A stretch of DNA of 64,000 nt from Paracoccus laeviglucosivorans (GCF_900182695.1 NZ_FXTK01000008.1:62001-126000); one strand, 5' to 3'. Positions 9,029 to 17,203 are shown, numbered from the stretch's first letter. The notes: generated from the letters alone by a model not told the origin. Program-made: numbers and translations.

Positions 9029-9075
9029 GACGTGTTCCCCCCTCTCCTGGCCTCACACGATGCTTGGTAAAATTT

Positions 9076-9085
9076 TGGTATACCA
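9076..9085. promoter_or_regulatory. candidate GntR operator, copy 1
   Basis: Perfect palindrome TGGTATACCA, preceded by AATTT as in copy 2. It sits between the divergent dehydratase and lyase genes, 47 bp upstream of the dehydratase start. The core matches the GTATAC-centred sites of FadR-branch GntR regulators (UxuR/ExuR type). Confidence 0.72.
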
Positions 9086-9129
9086 GATTTGAAGATATGG
9101 GAAGGGGGCAGCTTGCGCGTTTCGAATTT

Positions 9130-9139
9130 TGGTATACCA
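9130..9139. promoter_or_regulatory. candidate GntR operator, copy 2
   Basis: Second perfect TGGTATACCA, with the same AATTT lead-in, 54 bp from copy 1, which is close to five helical turns and so on the same DNA face. It lies just upstream of the ribosome site of the lyase gene. Confidence 0.72.
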
Positions 9140-9167
9140 TTTGCGCCAACTTACGGAGGGGGCCAAA

Positions 9168-10079
9168 GTGGCAAAATATTCGGGTATCTGGCCGGTCGCG
9201 CCGGTGGCGTTCCGCGATGACGGAGCAGTGGATCTGGACGGCAACCGCCGCATTCTGGACTGCATGATCGACCAGGGCGTCGATGGCATCTGCGTGCTGG
9301 CGAATTTCTCGGAGCAGTTCCTGATTTCCGATGCCGAGCGCGAGGCGCTGACGCGGCTGTCGCTGGAACACGTGGCGGGCCGCGTGCCGGTGATCGTCAC
9401 GATCAGCCATTATTCGACGCCGATCGTCGTCGAACGCGCCAAGCTGGCGAAATCGCTGGGCGCGGCGATGGTCATGGTCATGCCGCCCTATCACGGGGCG
9501 CTGCTGAAGGGCACGGCAGACCAGACGTTTGAGCAATTCGCCGAAATCTCGAAGGTCGGCATCCCTATCATGATCCAGGATGCGCCGCTGTCGGGTGTCG
9601 ATCTGCCCGTGCCGCTGCTGGTCCGCATGGCGCGGGAAATCGAACAGGTGCGCCTGTTCAAGATCGAATGCGCCGGGGCCGCCGCCAAGCTGCGCGCGCT
9701 GATCGAGGCGGGCGGCGACGCCATCGAAGGGCCATTCGACGGCGAAGAAGCCATCACCCTGCTGGCCGATCTGGACGCGGGCGCGACGGGCACGATGACC
9801 AGCGCCATGATCCCCGACCAGATCAAGCCGGTTCTGACCCACTGGCAGGCGGGCGACCGTGCGGCGGCCACGGCGGCCTATGCCCGCATCCTGCCTGCGG
9901 TGAACCACGAAAACCGCCAATGCGGTTTCCGCAGCGCCAAGGCGGTGATGAAGGAAGGCGGCGTGATCCGTTCCGATTTCAGCCGCCACCCCATCGCGCC
10001 GCTGCATCCCGCGACAAGCGCCATGCTGCTGGACCTTGTGCGCCCGCTGGACCCCGTGGCATTGCGCTGGGGCAAGTGA
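9168..10079 (+). CDS. dihydrodipicolinate synthase-family lyase/dehydratase (2-keto-3-deoxy sugar acid)
   Basis: 303 residues from a GTG start placed five bases after GGAGGGGG. TIM-barrel class I lyase; the Schiff-base lysine is K165 in 'RLFKIE'. The strand where aldolases of this family carry 'YNVP' reads 'QDAP' (about 137-140), so the usual catalytic Tyr is missing. The sequence resembles, by memory, L-2-keto-3-deoxyarabonate dehydratase, which turns the product of an aldonate dehydratase into 2-oxoglutarate semialdehyde. 2-keto-3-deoxy-gluconate or -pentonate aldolase is the alternative. Transcribed divergently from the dehydratase operon under shared operators. Confidence 0.85.
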   Translation: MAKYSGIWPVAPVAFRDDGAVDLDGNRRILDCMIDQGVDGICVLANFSEQFLISDAEREALTRLSLEHVAGRVPVIVTISHYSTPIVVERAKLAKSLGAAMVMVMPPYHGALLKGTADQTFEQFAEISKVGIPIMIQDAPLSGVDLPVPLLVRMAREIEQVRLFKIECAGAAAKLRALIEAGGDAIEGPFDGEEAITLLADLDAGATGTMTSAMIPDQIKPVLTHWQAGDRAAATAAYARILPAVNHENRQCGFRSAKAVMKEGGVIRSDFSRHPIAPLHPATSAMLLDLVRPLDPVALRWGK

Positions 10080-10092
10080 TCCGCTGAAAATC

Positions 10093-10117
10093 AGGGGCGC
10101 GACACGCACGCGCCCTC
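10093..10117 (+). terminator. GC-rich hairpin after the lyase gene
   Basis: GGGCGCG/CGCGCCC stem 16 bp after the stop, without a proper T-run; at best a weak terminator. Confidence 0.4.
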
Positions 10118-10137
10118 TGGCACTGATCGATTCAACA

Positions 10138-10147
10138 ATGTATACAT
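10138..10147. promoter_or_regulatory. candidate GntR operator at the denD-type promoter
   Basis: Perfect palindrome ATGTATACAT, 34 bp before the start of the dehydrogenase gene. It shares the GTATAC core with the sites at 9.1 kb and contains a TATACA that could serve as the -10 element, so binding would block transcription. Confidence 0.65.
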
Positions 10148-10180
10148 AAACGAACCGGAGTGAGGGAGGAAGGTTCGGAC

Positions 10181-11155
10181 ATGAAGCTGTTGATCATCGG
10201 TGCCGCAGGAATGGTTGGCCGCAGGCTGGCCGAAACGATCCTGAAATCGGGCCAGTTGGGCGGGCAGGCTGTGGATGCACTGACCGCTTTCGACGTGTTT
10301 CCGGCCGATCTTGCCTCGACCCCGCAGGTTCAGGTCACGGTGCTGTCGGGCGATGTGTCCGACCGCGCCACCGTGGACGGGCTGATCGCCGAACGCCCTG
10401 ACGTGATCTTCCATCTTGCCGCCATCGTCTCGGGCGAGGCGGAGGCGGATTTCGACAAAGGCTATGCCATCAACCTTGACGGCACGCGCCATATCTTCGA
10501 GGCGATCCGCGCACAGGCCGATTACCATCCGCGCGTGGTCTATACCTCATCCATCGCCGTCTTTGGCGCCCCGTTCGAGGATAAGATCACCGATACGTTC
10601 ATCACCGCGCCCATGACCAGCTATGGCGCGCAAAAGATGATCGGGGAATTGCTGCTGAACGATTATTCCCGCAAGGGCATCTTCGACGGCATCGGCATCC
10701 GCCTGCCCACCATCGTCGTGCGTCCGGGCAAGCCGAACAAGGCGGCATCCGGCTTCTTCTCGGGGATCATCCGCGAACCGCTGGCGGGTCTGGATGCAGA
10801 ACTGCCGGTCGCAGACGACGTGCGCCATTGGTTCGCCAGCCCCGATGCGGCTGTGGGTTTCCTGCTTCATGCGGCGACCATGGACACCGCGCCCCTTGGT
10901 GCGCGGCGCTGCCTGACAATGCCGGGCCTGTCGCTGACCATCGCCGAGGTGCTGGCGGCACTGCGCGAAGTCGCAGGCGACGATGCAGTGGCGCGGGTCA
11001 AGCGTGTGCCCAACGATACCATTCGCGGCATCGTCGCGGGCTGGCCGCAGGATTTCGACCCGTCCCGTGCCCTGTCGGTGGGTTTCACCGCCGATGCAGA
11101 TTTCCAGTCGATCATCCGCGCCCATATTCGGGACATGGCCCATGCGGACGGCTGA
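10181..11155 (+). CDS. denD: NAD-dependent epimerase/dehydratase family, D-erythronate dehydrogenase (DenD)-like
   Basis: 324 residues. Extended-SDR protein with N-terminal 'IIGAAGMVGRRLAE' (GxxGxxG), 'IFHLAAIVSGEAE' and the active-site 'SYGAQKMIGELLL' (Tyr-x-x-x-Lys), then 'RLPTIVVRPGKPN' and 'SGIIREPL', which are hallmarks of the DenD group. DenD oxidises D-erythronate to the 2-keto acid in tetronate catabolism. The partner DUF1537 kinase and OtnC aldolase genes are not in this window, although an OtnI-like isomerase is, so another acid substrate is possible. Start supported by GGAGGAAGG seven bases upstream. Overlaps the next GntR gene by 14 bp. Confidence 0.8.
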   Translation: MKLLIIGAAGMVGRRLAETILKSGQLGGQAVDALTAFDVFPADLASTPQVQVTVLSGDVSDRATVDGLIAERPDVIFHLAAIVSGEAEADFDKGYAINLDGTRHIFEAIRAQADYHPRVVYTSSIAVFGAPFEDKITDTFITAPMTSYGAQKMIGELLLNDYSRKGIFDGIGIRLPTIVVRPGKPNKAASGFFSGIIREPLAGLDAELPVADDVRHWFASPDAAVGFLLHAATMDTAPLGARRCLTMPGLSLTIAEVLAALREVAGDDAVARVKRVPNDTIRGIVAGWPQDFDPSRALSVGFTADADFQSIIRAHIRDMAHADG

Positions 11156-11879
11156 TCCGTCGTCGCGCAAGCTGCCGCGGGCCTGGCGGGCCGCGCCCAG
11201 CCTTCAGGGGCTGGCCGACATGCCCGCACGCGACCGCGCCTATCACGATCTGCGCTATCGCATCATGACGGGCCGTCTTGCGCCCGGCACGACGTTGCTG
11301 GAGACCGAGCTTGCGGGTCTGTTATCGCTGTCGCGCACCCCTGTGCGCGAGGCGGTGATCAAGCTGGAGGAGGAGGGGCTGGTCGATGTCCGCCCCCGTC
11401 ACGGCGTCACGGTCAAACCGTTGTCCATGCAGGACTTTGCCCATATCCTCAATGTGTTCTCGGCGCTTGAGGTGCGGGCGTTCGAGCTGGTCGCAGCACG
11501 CGGCCTGCAGCCCGACGAAGCCCGCGCCCTTGAGCGGATGCTGGAGGATATGGAGGCCGCGACACTGGCCCATGATCTGGGCCATTGGGCGGATCTGGAC
11601 GATGAATTCCATTCGCAGATCGTGGCGCTTTCGGGCAATGCGCGGCTGCAGGACGCACTGAACGCATTCTGGGGCCAGCAATACCGGGCGCGGATGATGA
11701 TCCTGCCGCTGCGCCCTTCGCCCGTGCAATCCGACATCGAACATCGCGGCATATTCGAGGCGCTGAAGGCAGGCGACCGCCAGCTGACGCGCAGCCGCCA
11801 CAACGCGCATCGCGACCGTGCCGACGCGCAGCAGCTTGACCTGCTGGGGCGTTCCTTGGGCAGCAGCGGGTTTGCCTGA
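11142..11879 (+). CDS. GntR-family (FCD) transcriptional regulator
   Basis: 245 residues with the chosen ATG; an internal ATG at 11220 would give 219 residues, closer to the minimal fold, and no ribosome site decides. wHTH: 'LETELAGLLSLSRTPVREA' and 'VDVRPRHGVTV'; FCD: 'DLDDEFHSQIVALSG' and 'EHRGIFEALKAGDR'. Third GntR regulator of the region. The overlap with the upstream dehydrogenase gene means it is made from the promoter carrying the ATGTATACAT palindrome, so it may be autoregulated. Confidence 0.9.
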   Translation: MRTADPSSRKLPRAWRAAPSLQGLADMPARDRAYHDLRYRIMTGRLAPGTTLLETELAGLLSLSRTPVREAVIKLEEEGLVDVRPRHGVTVKPLSMQDFAHILNVFSALEVRAFELVAARGLQPDEARALERMLEDMEAATLAHDLGHWADLDDEFHSQIVALSGNARLQDALNAFWGQQYRARMMILPLRPSPVQSDIEHRGIFEALKAGDRQLTRSRHNAHRDRADAQQLDLLGRSLGSSGFA

Positions 11880-11905
11880 CAGTTTTCTTTGGGAGGGGAG
11901 AATTT

Positions 11906-12640
11906 ATGAACAAGATCGACCTTGAGGGCCGTCTTGCGGTCGTGACCGGCGCAGCGCAGGGCATCGGTTATGCCGTGGCGCAGCGTTTCGTGGACAGCGG
12001 CGCGCGCGTCATCATCTGGGACCGCGACGGCGATGCGGCAGGACGTGCGGCGGAAACGCTTGGCCCTTCGGCCAGCGCGCGGGCGGTGGAACTGGCCGAT
12101 GATGCGCAGATCGACGCCGCCGCGCAGGCCGCGGGGCCGGTCGATATTCTGGTCAACAATGCCGGCATCACCGGCGGCAATGGCAAGACATGGGATCTTG
12201 ATCCGGCAGTCTGGCGCCAGGTGATCGAGGTGAACCTGAACGCGCCCTACGTCGCCTGTCGGGCACTTGTGCCGGGTATGATCGCGCGCGGCTATGGCCG
12301 GATCGTCAACATCGCCTCGATCGCCGCCAAGGAGGGCAATCCGAACGCGGCGCATTATTCCGCCTCGAAGGCCGGGCTGATCGCGTTGACGAAATCGCTG
12401 GGCAAAGAGTTGGCCGGGACGGGGGTTCTGGTCAATGCGATCACGCCTGCGGCGGCGCGCACGCCGATCTTTGACCAGATGACGCAGGAACATATCGACT
12501 ATATGCTGGCCAAGATCCCGATGAACCGCTTTCTGGAACCCGCCGAGGCCGCGTCGCTGGTCGCGTGGCTGGCATCGGAGGATTGCGCATTCTCGACCGG
12601 GGCGGTGTTCGACATTTCGGGCGGTCGCGCGACTTACTGA
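11906..12640 (+). CDS. SDR-family oxidoreductase (sugar / 2-keto-3-deoxy-acid dehydrogenase-like)
   Basis: 244 residues, classical SDR: 'VTGAAQGIG' at about 14-22, 'NNAG' near 84, 'NIASIAAKEG' with the catalytic Ser and 'YSASKAGLIALTKSLGKEL' with Tyr/Lys, ending 'FDISGGRATY'. This sequence type is common among aldose 1-dehydrogenases and 2-keto-3-deoxy-L-fuconate dehydrogenases. The latter would match the FAH-family hydrolase of the cluster; either is inference. It follows the GntR gene by 26 bp with GGGAGGGGAG as ribosome site, and is the last gene of the plus-strand unit. Confidence 0.88.
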   Translation: MNKIDLEGRLAVVTGAAQGIGYAVAQRFVDSGARVIIWDRDGDAAGRAAETLGPSASARAVELADDAQIDAAAQAAGPVDILVNNAGITGGNGKTWDLDPAVWRQVIEVNLNAPYVACRALVPGMIARGYGRIVNIASIAAKEGNPNAAHYSASKAGLIALTKSLGKELAGTGVLVNAITPAAARTPIFDQMTQEHIDYMLAKIPMNRFLEPAEAASLVAWLASEDCAFSTGAVFDISGGRATY

Positions 12641-12647
12641 CGCAAAA

Positions 12648-12711
12648 GGGGGGCGCTGCCCCCCGATCCCGTTCCGGGCTCTCCCCCCGGGGTATTTTCG
12701 GAACCAAGAAG
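12648..12711 (+). repeat. GC-rich palindromic repeat, copy 1
   Basis: Structure: GGGGGC-GCT-GCCCCC hairpin, a 22-base spacer, then CCCGGGGTATTTTCGGAACC and AAGAAG. The same layout occurs at 34838-34883 (inside a gene) and, inverted, at 54269-54326. Probably a dispersed intergenic element; here it lies after the SDR stop. Confidence 0.7.
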
Positions 12712-12745
12712 CCGGGGGCGGCCGCGCCGTCCGGCAGGCGCGGCG

Positions 12746-12780
12746 CCAAAGGGGCGGGTCTGGATGGCCCGCCCCTTTGG
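12746..12780. terminator. bidirectional terminator-like hairpin
   Basis: A 13-bp perfect stem (CCAAAGGGGCGGG / CCCGCCCCTTTGG, 9-base loop) between the convergent SDR and permease genes. Short T-runs on both sides. Confidence 0.75.
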
Positions 12781-12789
12781 CTTCCCCCC

Positions 12790-13668
12790 TTATTCCTTGA
12801 CCGCGCCGGTCATTGAGCTGACGTAGTAATCCACGAAGAACGAATAGAGGATGACCACGGGCAGCGAGCCGAGGAGTGCCCCGCTCATCAATGCGCCCCA
12901 TTCGTAGACATCGCCGCGCACCAGTTCGGTCAGAACGCCCACCGGGATCGTCTTGTTTTCCGAGCTGCTGATGAAGGTCAGCGCATAGATGAATTCGTTC
13001 CAGCTGAGCGTGAAGGCGAAGATCCCTGCCGAGATCAATCCCGGCACCGCCAGAGGCAGCACGATCTTTGTCAGGATCTGCCAGCGTGTCGCGCCATCGA
13101 CCAGTGCCGATTCCTCAAGCTCATAGGGGATCGAGCGGAAATAACCCATCAGCAGCCATGTGCAGAACGGGATCAGGAAGGTCGGATAGGTCAGGATCAG
13201 CGCCAGCTTGCTGTCGAAGATGCCCATCTGGAACACGATCACCGAAAGCGGGATGAACAGGATCGACGGTGGCACCAGATAGGCCAGAAAGATCAGAAGG
13301 CCCGTGATCCGCGCGCCCCGAAACCGCAGGCGTTCAATCGCATAGGCCGCGAAGACCGAGGCGAACAAGGACAGGAAGGTCGATGCCACCGCCACGATCA
13401 GCGTGTTCCACAGCCAGCCGGGATAGCTGGTTTCAAAAAGCAGGTATTTGATATGTTGCAACGTTGGGCCGACCACCCAAAACGGGCTGTGGTTCTGGTA
13501 ATCGGTCAGCTGGCTGTTCGGTTTTACCGCCGTGATCGCCATCCAGTAGAACGGGAACAGCAGCACGAAGATGAAGCAGGCCAAGGGCAGCCAGACCAGG
13601 AATATCTTGCGGCCCCGGCTTTCGAACTGGTCCAGACCTGCGTTGTCGTCGGTGACGGTCTTGGCCAT
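12790..13668 (-). CDS. carbohydrate ABC transporter permease (MalG/UgpE type)
   Basis: 292 residues with six hydrophobic segments, the first near residues 24-44. The EAA loop that contacts the ATPase is visible as 'EESALVDGATRWQILTKIVL' about 80 residues from the C-terminus. It is the second permease of a CUT1 sugar importer. The start codon overlaps the stop of the first permease (TGATG), showing translational coupling. Substrate unknown; the surrounding catabolic genes suggest a mono- or oligosaccharide or its acid. Confidence 0.93.
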   Translation of the reverse strand: MAKTVTDDNAGLDQFESRGRKIFLVWLPLACFIFVLLFPFYWMAITAVKPNSQLTDYQNHSPFWVVGPTLQHIKYLLFETSYPGWLWNTLIVAVASTFLSLFASVFAAYAIERLRFRGARITGLLIFLAYLVPPSILFIPLSVIVFQMGIFDSKLALILTYPTFLIPFCTWLLMGYFRSIPYELEESALVDGATRWQILTKIVLPLAVPGLISAGIFAFTLSWNEFIYALTFISSSENKTIPVGVLTELVRGDVYEWGALMSGALLGSLPVVILYSFFVDYYVSSMTGAVKE

Positions 13669-14594
13669 CAGTCTGCTCCCTGCTGCCATTTGCGGCGCTG
13701 AAGGCCGAAGAAGCTGAATAGGATCGCCGCCAGCAGGAAGGGGATCATGGCGACGGCAATCGCCGCACCTTCGCCCAGTTGCCCGCCGGGAATGGCGCGT
13801 TGGAATGACAGCGTGGCCATCAGATGCGTCGCATTGACCGGCCCGCCGCGTGTCAGCACATAGATCAGCTGGAAGTCGGTGAAGGTGAACAGCACCGAAA
13901 ACGTCATCACCACGGCAATGATCGGCGTCAGCAGCGGCAGCGTCACCTTGGTGAACCGCTGCCACGGCGTTGCACCGTCGATCGCCGCCGCCTCGTTCAG
14001 GGATTGCGGGATGGTTTGCAGGCCCGCCAGCAACGAGATGGCAACGAAGGGAATCCCCCGCCAGACGTTTGCCGCGATCACCGACCACCGCGCCGTCCAC
14101 GGATCACCAAGGAAGTTGATCGGCTGGCTGATGATGCCCCATTTTATCAAGACCCAGCTGATGATCGAAAACTGGCTGTCGAAGATCCACCAGAATGCCA
14201 GCGCCGACAGCACCGTGGGCACGACCCAAGGCAGCAGGATGATCGCGCGGAACAGGTTCTTGAACGGCAGATGCCGGTTCAGCAGCAGGGCCAGCCAAAG
14301 CCCCAGCCCGAATTTCAGGACCGAGGCGATGGTGGTATAGAACAGCGTGTTGAAGACCGACAGCCAGAAGACCGGGTCGTCCATCAGCCAGATGTAGTTC
14401 TCAAGCCCGATCCAGACGCCTTCGCGGCCGATCCGGGCATCGGTAAAGCCCAGCCAGACACCCAGACCCAGCGGATAGGTCAGAAAGCACAGCAGGAAGA
14501 CTGCCGCAGGCAGCATGAACAGAAAGCCCAGACCATTGCGGCTTTCGGTAAATCGCCGCCAGAACGAGGCGCGTTTTTCGGGAACGGGTGGCAT
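13668..14594 (-). CDS. carbohydrate ABC transporter permease (MalF/UgpA type)
   Basis: 308 residues; start chosen six bases after GGAG. Six membrane segments, beginning at about residue 21 ('GFLFMLPAAVFLLCFLTYPL'), and the EAA motif 'NEAAAIDGATPWQRFTKVTL' around residue 207. First inner-membrane subunit of the CUT1 importer encoded with the binding protein, the second permease and the ATPase. A hairpin precedes it in the mRNA, which may lower its expression relative to the binding protein. Confidence 0.93.
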   Translation of the reverse strand: MPPVPEKRASFWRRFTESRNGLGFLFMLPAAVFLLCFLTYPLGLGVWLGFTDARIGREGVWIGLENYIWLMDDPVFWLSVFNTLFYTTIASVLKFGLGLWLALLLNRHLPFKNLFRAIILLPWVVPTVLSALAFWWIFDSQFSIISWVLIKWGIISQPINFLGDPWTARWSVIAANVWRGIPFVAISLLAGLQTIPQSLNEAAAIDGATPWQRFTKVTLPLLTPIIAVVMTFSVLFTFTDFQLIYVLTRGGPVNATHLMATLSFQRAIPGGQLGEGAAIAVAMIPFLLAAILFSFFGLQRRKWQQGAD

Positions 14595-14620
14595 GAAGCA
14601 CTCCGGGACTTGTCCAGAGG

Positions 14621-14643
14621 AAAGGGGGCGCGCGAACGCCCCC
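14621..14643 (-). promoter_or_regulatory. intercistronic hairpin after the binding-protein gene
   Basis: On the minus strand GGGGGCG-TTCGCG-CGCCCCC followed by TTT, directly after the binding-protein stop and before the first permease. Such stems often stabilise or partly terminate the abundant binding-protein mRNA. Confidence 0.6.
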
Positions 14644-14651
14644 GCCATGGT

Positions 14652-15965
14652 TCAGCGGTAATAGCGGCCTATGCGGCGCTCGGCGTTGCGGATCGCATCC
14701 TCGGTCGAGCGTTGGCCTGTGACGGCCTCGGCGAACATATCGACCAGAACGTAATCGGCCATGGTGCCTGCCGATGCCGGCCCCAGCGGTCCTGCATAGC
14801 CGTTCGGGCGCAGCGATCCCGACGCCTTGGAATAGGGCTCGTGGATCGGGTTCGATGTCCAGACCGGGTTCTTGCTGAAATCTTTCAGCGCGGGGCAGCA
14901 ATAGGCACTGGCCCCTTCGATCCAGGCGTTCATGTGATCGGCCTGATACATCCATTCCAGATACGCCTTGGCGGCATTCGGGAATTTGCAGTGCTGGAAG
15001 ATCGAAATGGTGGATGCCTGATGCAGTTCCACCGACTGGCCGATGGGACCGATGGGCAGGATCGCCGTGCGGATGTCTGCGGCCAGTTCCTTGGTCGCGT
15101 CATCCTTCATCGCGGAATAATACAGCGACACACCATTTGCGGTCAGCGACACGTCACCGGCCAGGAAGGCGCGGTTGTTATTGATGTCCAGCCAGCTTTC
15201 CGTGCCGGGAATAAAGGATGCGTAAAGCTGTTTCGCATATTCGATGGCAGCGGCGGTCTCGGGCGTGTTGATCGCGACCTCGCCCGCCTCGTTGACGGTC
15301 TGGCCGCCATGGCTCCACAGCAGCCAATGCGCGAAGTTGTTGCCGTCGCCCACGGCCTTGCCGAACGGAAAACCGGCGGGCGTGCCCTTTTCCTTGAGCG
15401 CCTGGCACAGTTTCAGGAATTCGTCGGTGGTGGTCGGGAAGGTGTCAAAACCTGCCGCCTTCACGTGGCTGTCGCGATAGCAGATCGCGTTGCCGATGGC
15501 GCAAAGCGGCGTCGAGATGAACTTGCCATCCTGTTCGCCGTAGCCGCGCAGACCGTCATACCAGCCGCCGTTCTTTTCGCCCAGCATGGTGCAAAGGTCG
15601 GTGACATCGACCAGCTTGTCGGGATATTGGAAGGGGTCGTCGAACCAGCTCATCACCATATCGGGGCCCGAGCCCACGTTTGCGGCGACGGCGGCTTTCG
15701 GGCGCACGTCCTCCCAGCTTTCCTGGTCGATACGGACCTGAACGCCCGTCGCCTCGGTGAATGCCTGGGTGTTGGCGTTCCACGCCGCTTCCTCTCCGGC
15801 GACGAAGGGCACCCAGCGCAGCAGGCGCAGGCTGGCGCCTTCTTCCGGGGTGAAGGTCATGCCCGCCGCCTGCGCCGAGGCGCGGCGGACAAACGGCGTG
15901 GGCAGCACGGATACCGCCGCGATGGCGGCCCCGGTCTTGAGCAGTTTTCTGCGGTCGATAGACAT
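14652..15965 (-). CDS. extracellular sugar-binding protein of ABC transporter, Tat-exported
   Basis: 437 residues. N-terminus 'MSIDRRKLLKTGAAIAAVSV' is a twin-arginine signal (R5-R6) with a probable cleavage after 'RRASAQ', so it is folded before export to the periplasm. The body is a family 1 solute-binding protein ('FTEATGVQVRIDQESWEDV', 'NVGSGPDMVMSWFDDPFQYP'). Start chosen by GGAGGAG seven bases upstream. It delivers the sugar to the two permeases encoded downstream. 76 bp separate it from the ATPase gene. Confidence 0.92.
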   Translation of the reverse strand: MSIDRRKLLKTGAAIAAVSVLPTPFVRRASAQAAGMTFTPEEGASLRLLRWVPFVAGEEAAWNANTQAFTEATGVQVRIDQESWEDVRPKAAVAANVGSGPDMVMSWFDDPFQYPDKLVDVTDLCTMLGEKNGGWYDGLRGYGEQDGKFISTPLCAIGNAICYRDSHVKAAGFDTFPTTTDEFLKLCQALKEKGTPAGFPFGKAVGDGNNFAHWLLWSHGGQTVNEAGEVAINTPETAAAIEYAKQLYASFIPGTESWLDINNNRAFLAGDVSLTANGVSLYYSAMKDDATKELAADIRTAILPIGPIGQSVELHQASTISIFQHCKFPNAAKAYLEWMYQADHMNAWIEGASAYCCPALKDFSKNPVWTSNPIHEPYSKASGSLRPNGYAGPLGPASAGTMADYVLVDMFAEAVTGQRSTEDAIRNAERRIGRYYR

Positions 15966-16040
15966 TGCTGAACTCCTCCCAAAGTGCAATGCGGCCGTCC
16001 TCCCGGCCATTCCGGCCCCGCGACGCGCGCGGGTAAGTCG

Positions 16041-17087
16041 TCAATCCGTCAGACGCATCCCGCTTTCGGCATCGAACAGATGCACGGCATGGGGATCGAT
16101 CGAAATCTGCACCACATCGCCCGGACCCGCCGACAGACGGTCGCGAAAGACGCAGGTGACGGGTTGGCCGCCCACACGTCCGACGACATAGGTTTCCGAG
16201 CCGGTCGGCTCCAGCGTCTCGATGGTCAGGGGGATGTCCCCGCCCAGTGTGATCGCCTCGGGGCGGACGCCATAGATCAGCTTGCGGCCTTCGGGCGCGC
16301 GGGGGATCGGCAGGTGCTGGCCATCCTTGGCCACGAACACGCCGCCTTGGGCCTGCCCTTCGATCATGTTCATTGACGGGCTGCCGATAAAGCCCGCCAC
16401 GAACAGGTTCGCGGGGCGGTCGTAAAGCTCCAGCGGTGCGCCGATCTGTTCGACACGGCCATCGTGCATGACCACGATCTTGTCGGCCATGGTCATGGCT
16501 TCGATCTGATCATGGGTGACATAGACCGTGGTGGTTTTCAGCCGCTGATGCAGGTTCTTGATTTCCGTCCGCATCGTCACGCGCAGTTTGGCGTCAAGGT
16601 TCGACAGCGGTTCGTCGAACAAAAACACCTGCGGATCGCGCACGATGGCGCGACCCATGGCGACGCGCTGGCGCTGACCGCCCGAAAGCTGGCGCGGATA
16701 GCGGTCCAGCAGATGCGCCAGACCTAAAATCTCGGCGGCGGGCTTCACCTTGGTTTCGATTTCCGATCGCGACGTGCCTTTCAGCTTCAGCGAAAAGCCC
16801 ATGTTTTCCGCGACGGTCAGATGCGGGTAAAGCGCATAATTCTGAAACACCATCGCGATGTCGCGATCCTTGGGGGGCAGGTCGTTCACGACCTTTTCCC
16901 CGATCAGAATGTCGCCGGACGTGATATGTTCAAGGCCCGCCAGCATCCGCAGCAGCGTGGATTTGCCGCAACCCGACGGGCCGACCAGCACGACAAACTC
17001 GCCTTCGTCGATATCGACCGAGACGCCATGCATCACCTCGACCGCGCCATAGGACTTCTTCACATCGCGGATAGTCACCGAGGCCAT
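16041..17087 (-). CDS. ABC transporter ATPase (UgpC/MalK/MsmX type)
   Basis: 348 residues from an ATG behind GGAGGAGGG. Walker A 'GPSGCGKST' (36-44), signature '[16 protein letters not shown]', Walker B '[15 protein letters not shown]', H-loop '[14 protein letters not shown]', then the C-terminal OB/TOBE regulatory domain found in sugar-importer ATPases ('[15 protein letters not shown]'). It energises the adjacent CUT1 permeases. First gene of the transporter unit; the palindromes at 17155-17169 and 17204-17213 lie in its upstream region. Confidence 0.94.
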   Translation of the reverse strand: MASVTIRDVKKSYGAVEVMHGVSVDIDEGEFVVLVGPSGCGKSTLLRMLAGLEHITSGDILIGEKVVNDLPPKDRDIAMVFQNYALYPHLTVAENMGFSLKLKGTSRSEIETKVKPAAEILGLAHLLDRYPRQLSGGQRQRVAMGRAIVRDPQVFLFDEPLSNLDAKLRVTMRTEIKNLHQRLKTTTVYVTHDQIEAMTMADKIVVMHDGRVEQIGAPLELYDRPANLFVAGFIGSPSMNMIEGQAQGGVFVAKDGQHLPIPRAPEGRKLIYGVRPEAITLGGDIPLTIETLEPTGSETYVVGRVGGQPVTCVFRDRLSAGPGDVVQISIDPHAVHLFDAESGMRLTD

Positions 17088-17154
17088 GCGATCCCTCCTC
17101 CCAAAGGTATCCATTGTTGGGCAGGCTGGCAGGAATGGCATCACCGATCAAGAC

Positions 17155-17169
17155 ATTTATCGGATAAAT
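17155..17169. promoter_or_regulatory. palindrome upstream of the transporter operon
   Basis: ATTTAT-CGG-ATAAAT, a perfect 6-bp-arm inverted repeat 68 bp before the ATPase start. AT-rich in a GC-rich region; a possible operator or promoter element. No factor can be named. Confidence 0.4.
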
Positions 17170-17203
17170 CGCGAATTCTGATGGCGCGACATCGCCGCGC
17201 CCA

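Noticed and set aside
4859..12640. Genomic island or prophage
   Set aside because: No integrase, transposase, att-like repeats or composition break was seen; the clustered catabolic genes have the same GC-rich character as their surroundings.
13824..15971. Plus-strand open frame of about 715 codons opposite permease and binding-protein genes
   Set aside because: Shadow of the ABC transporter genes on the other strand.
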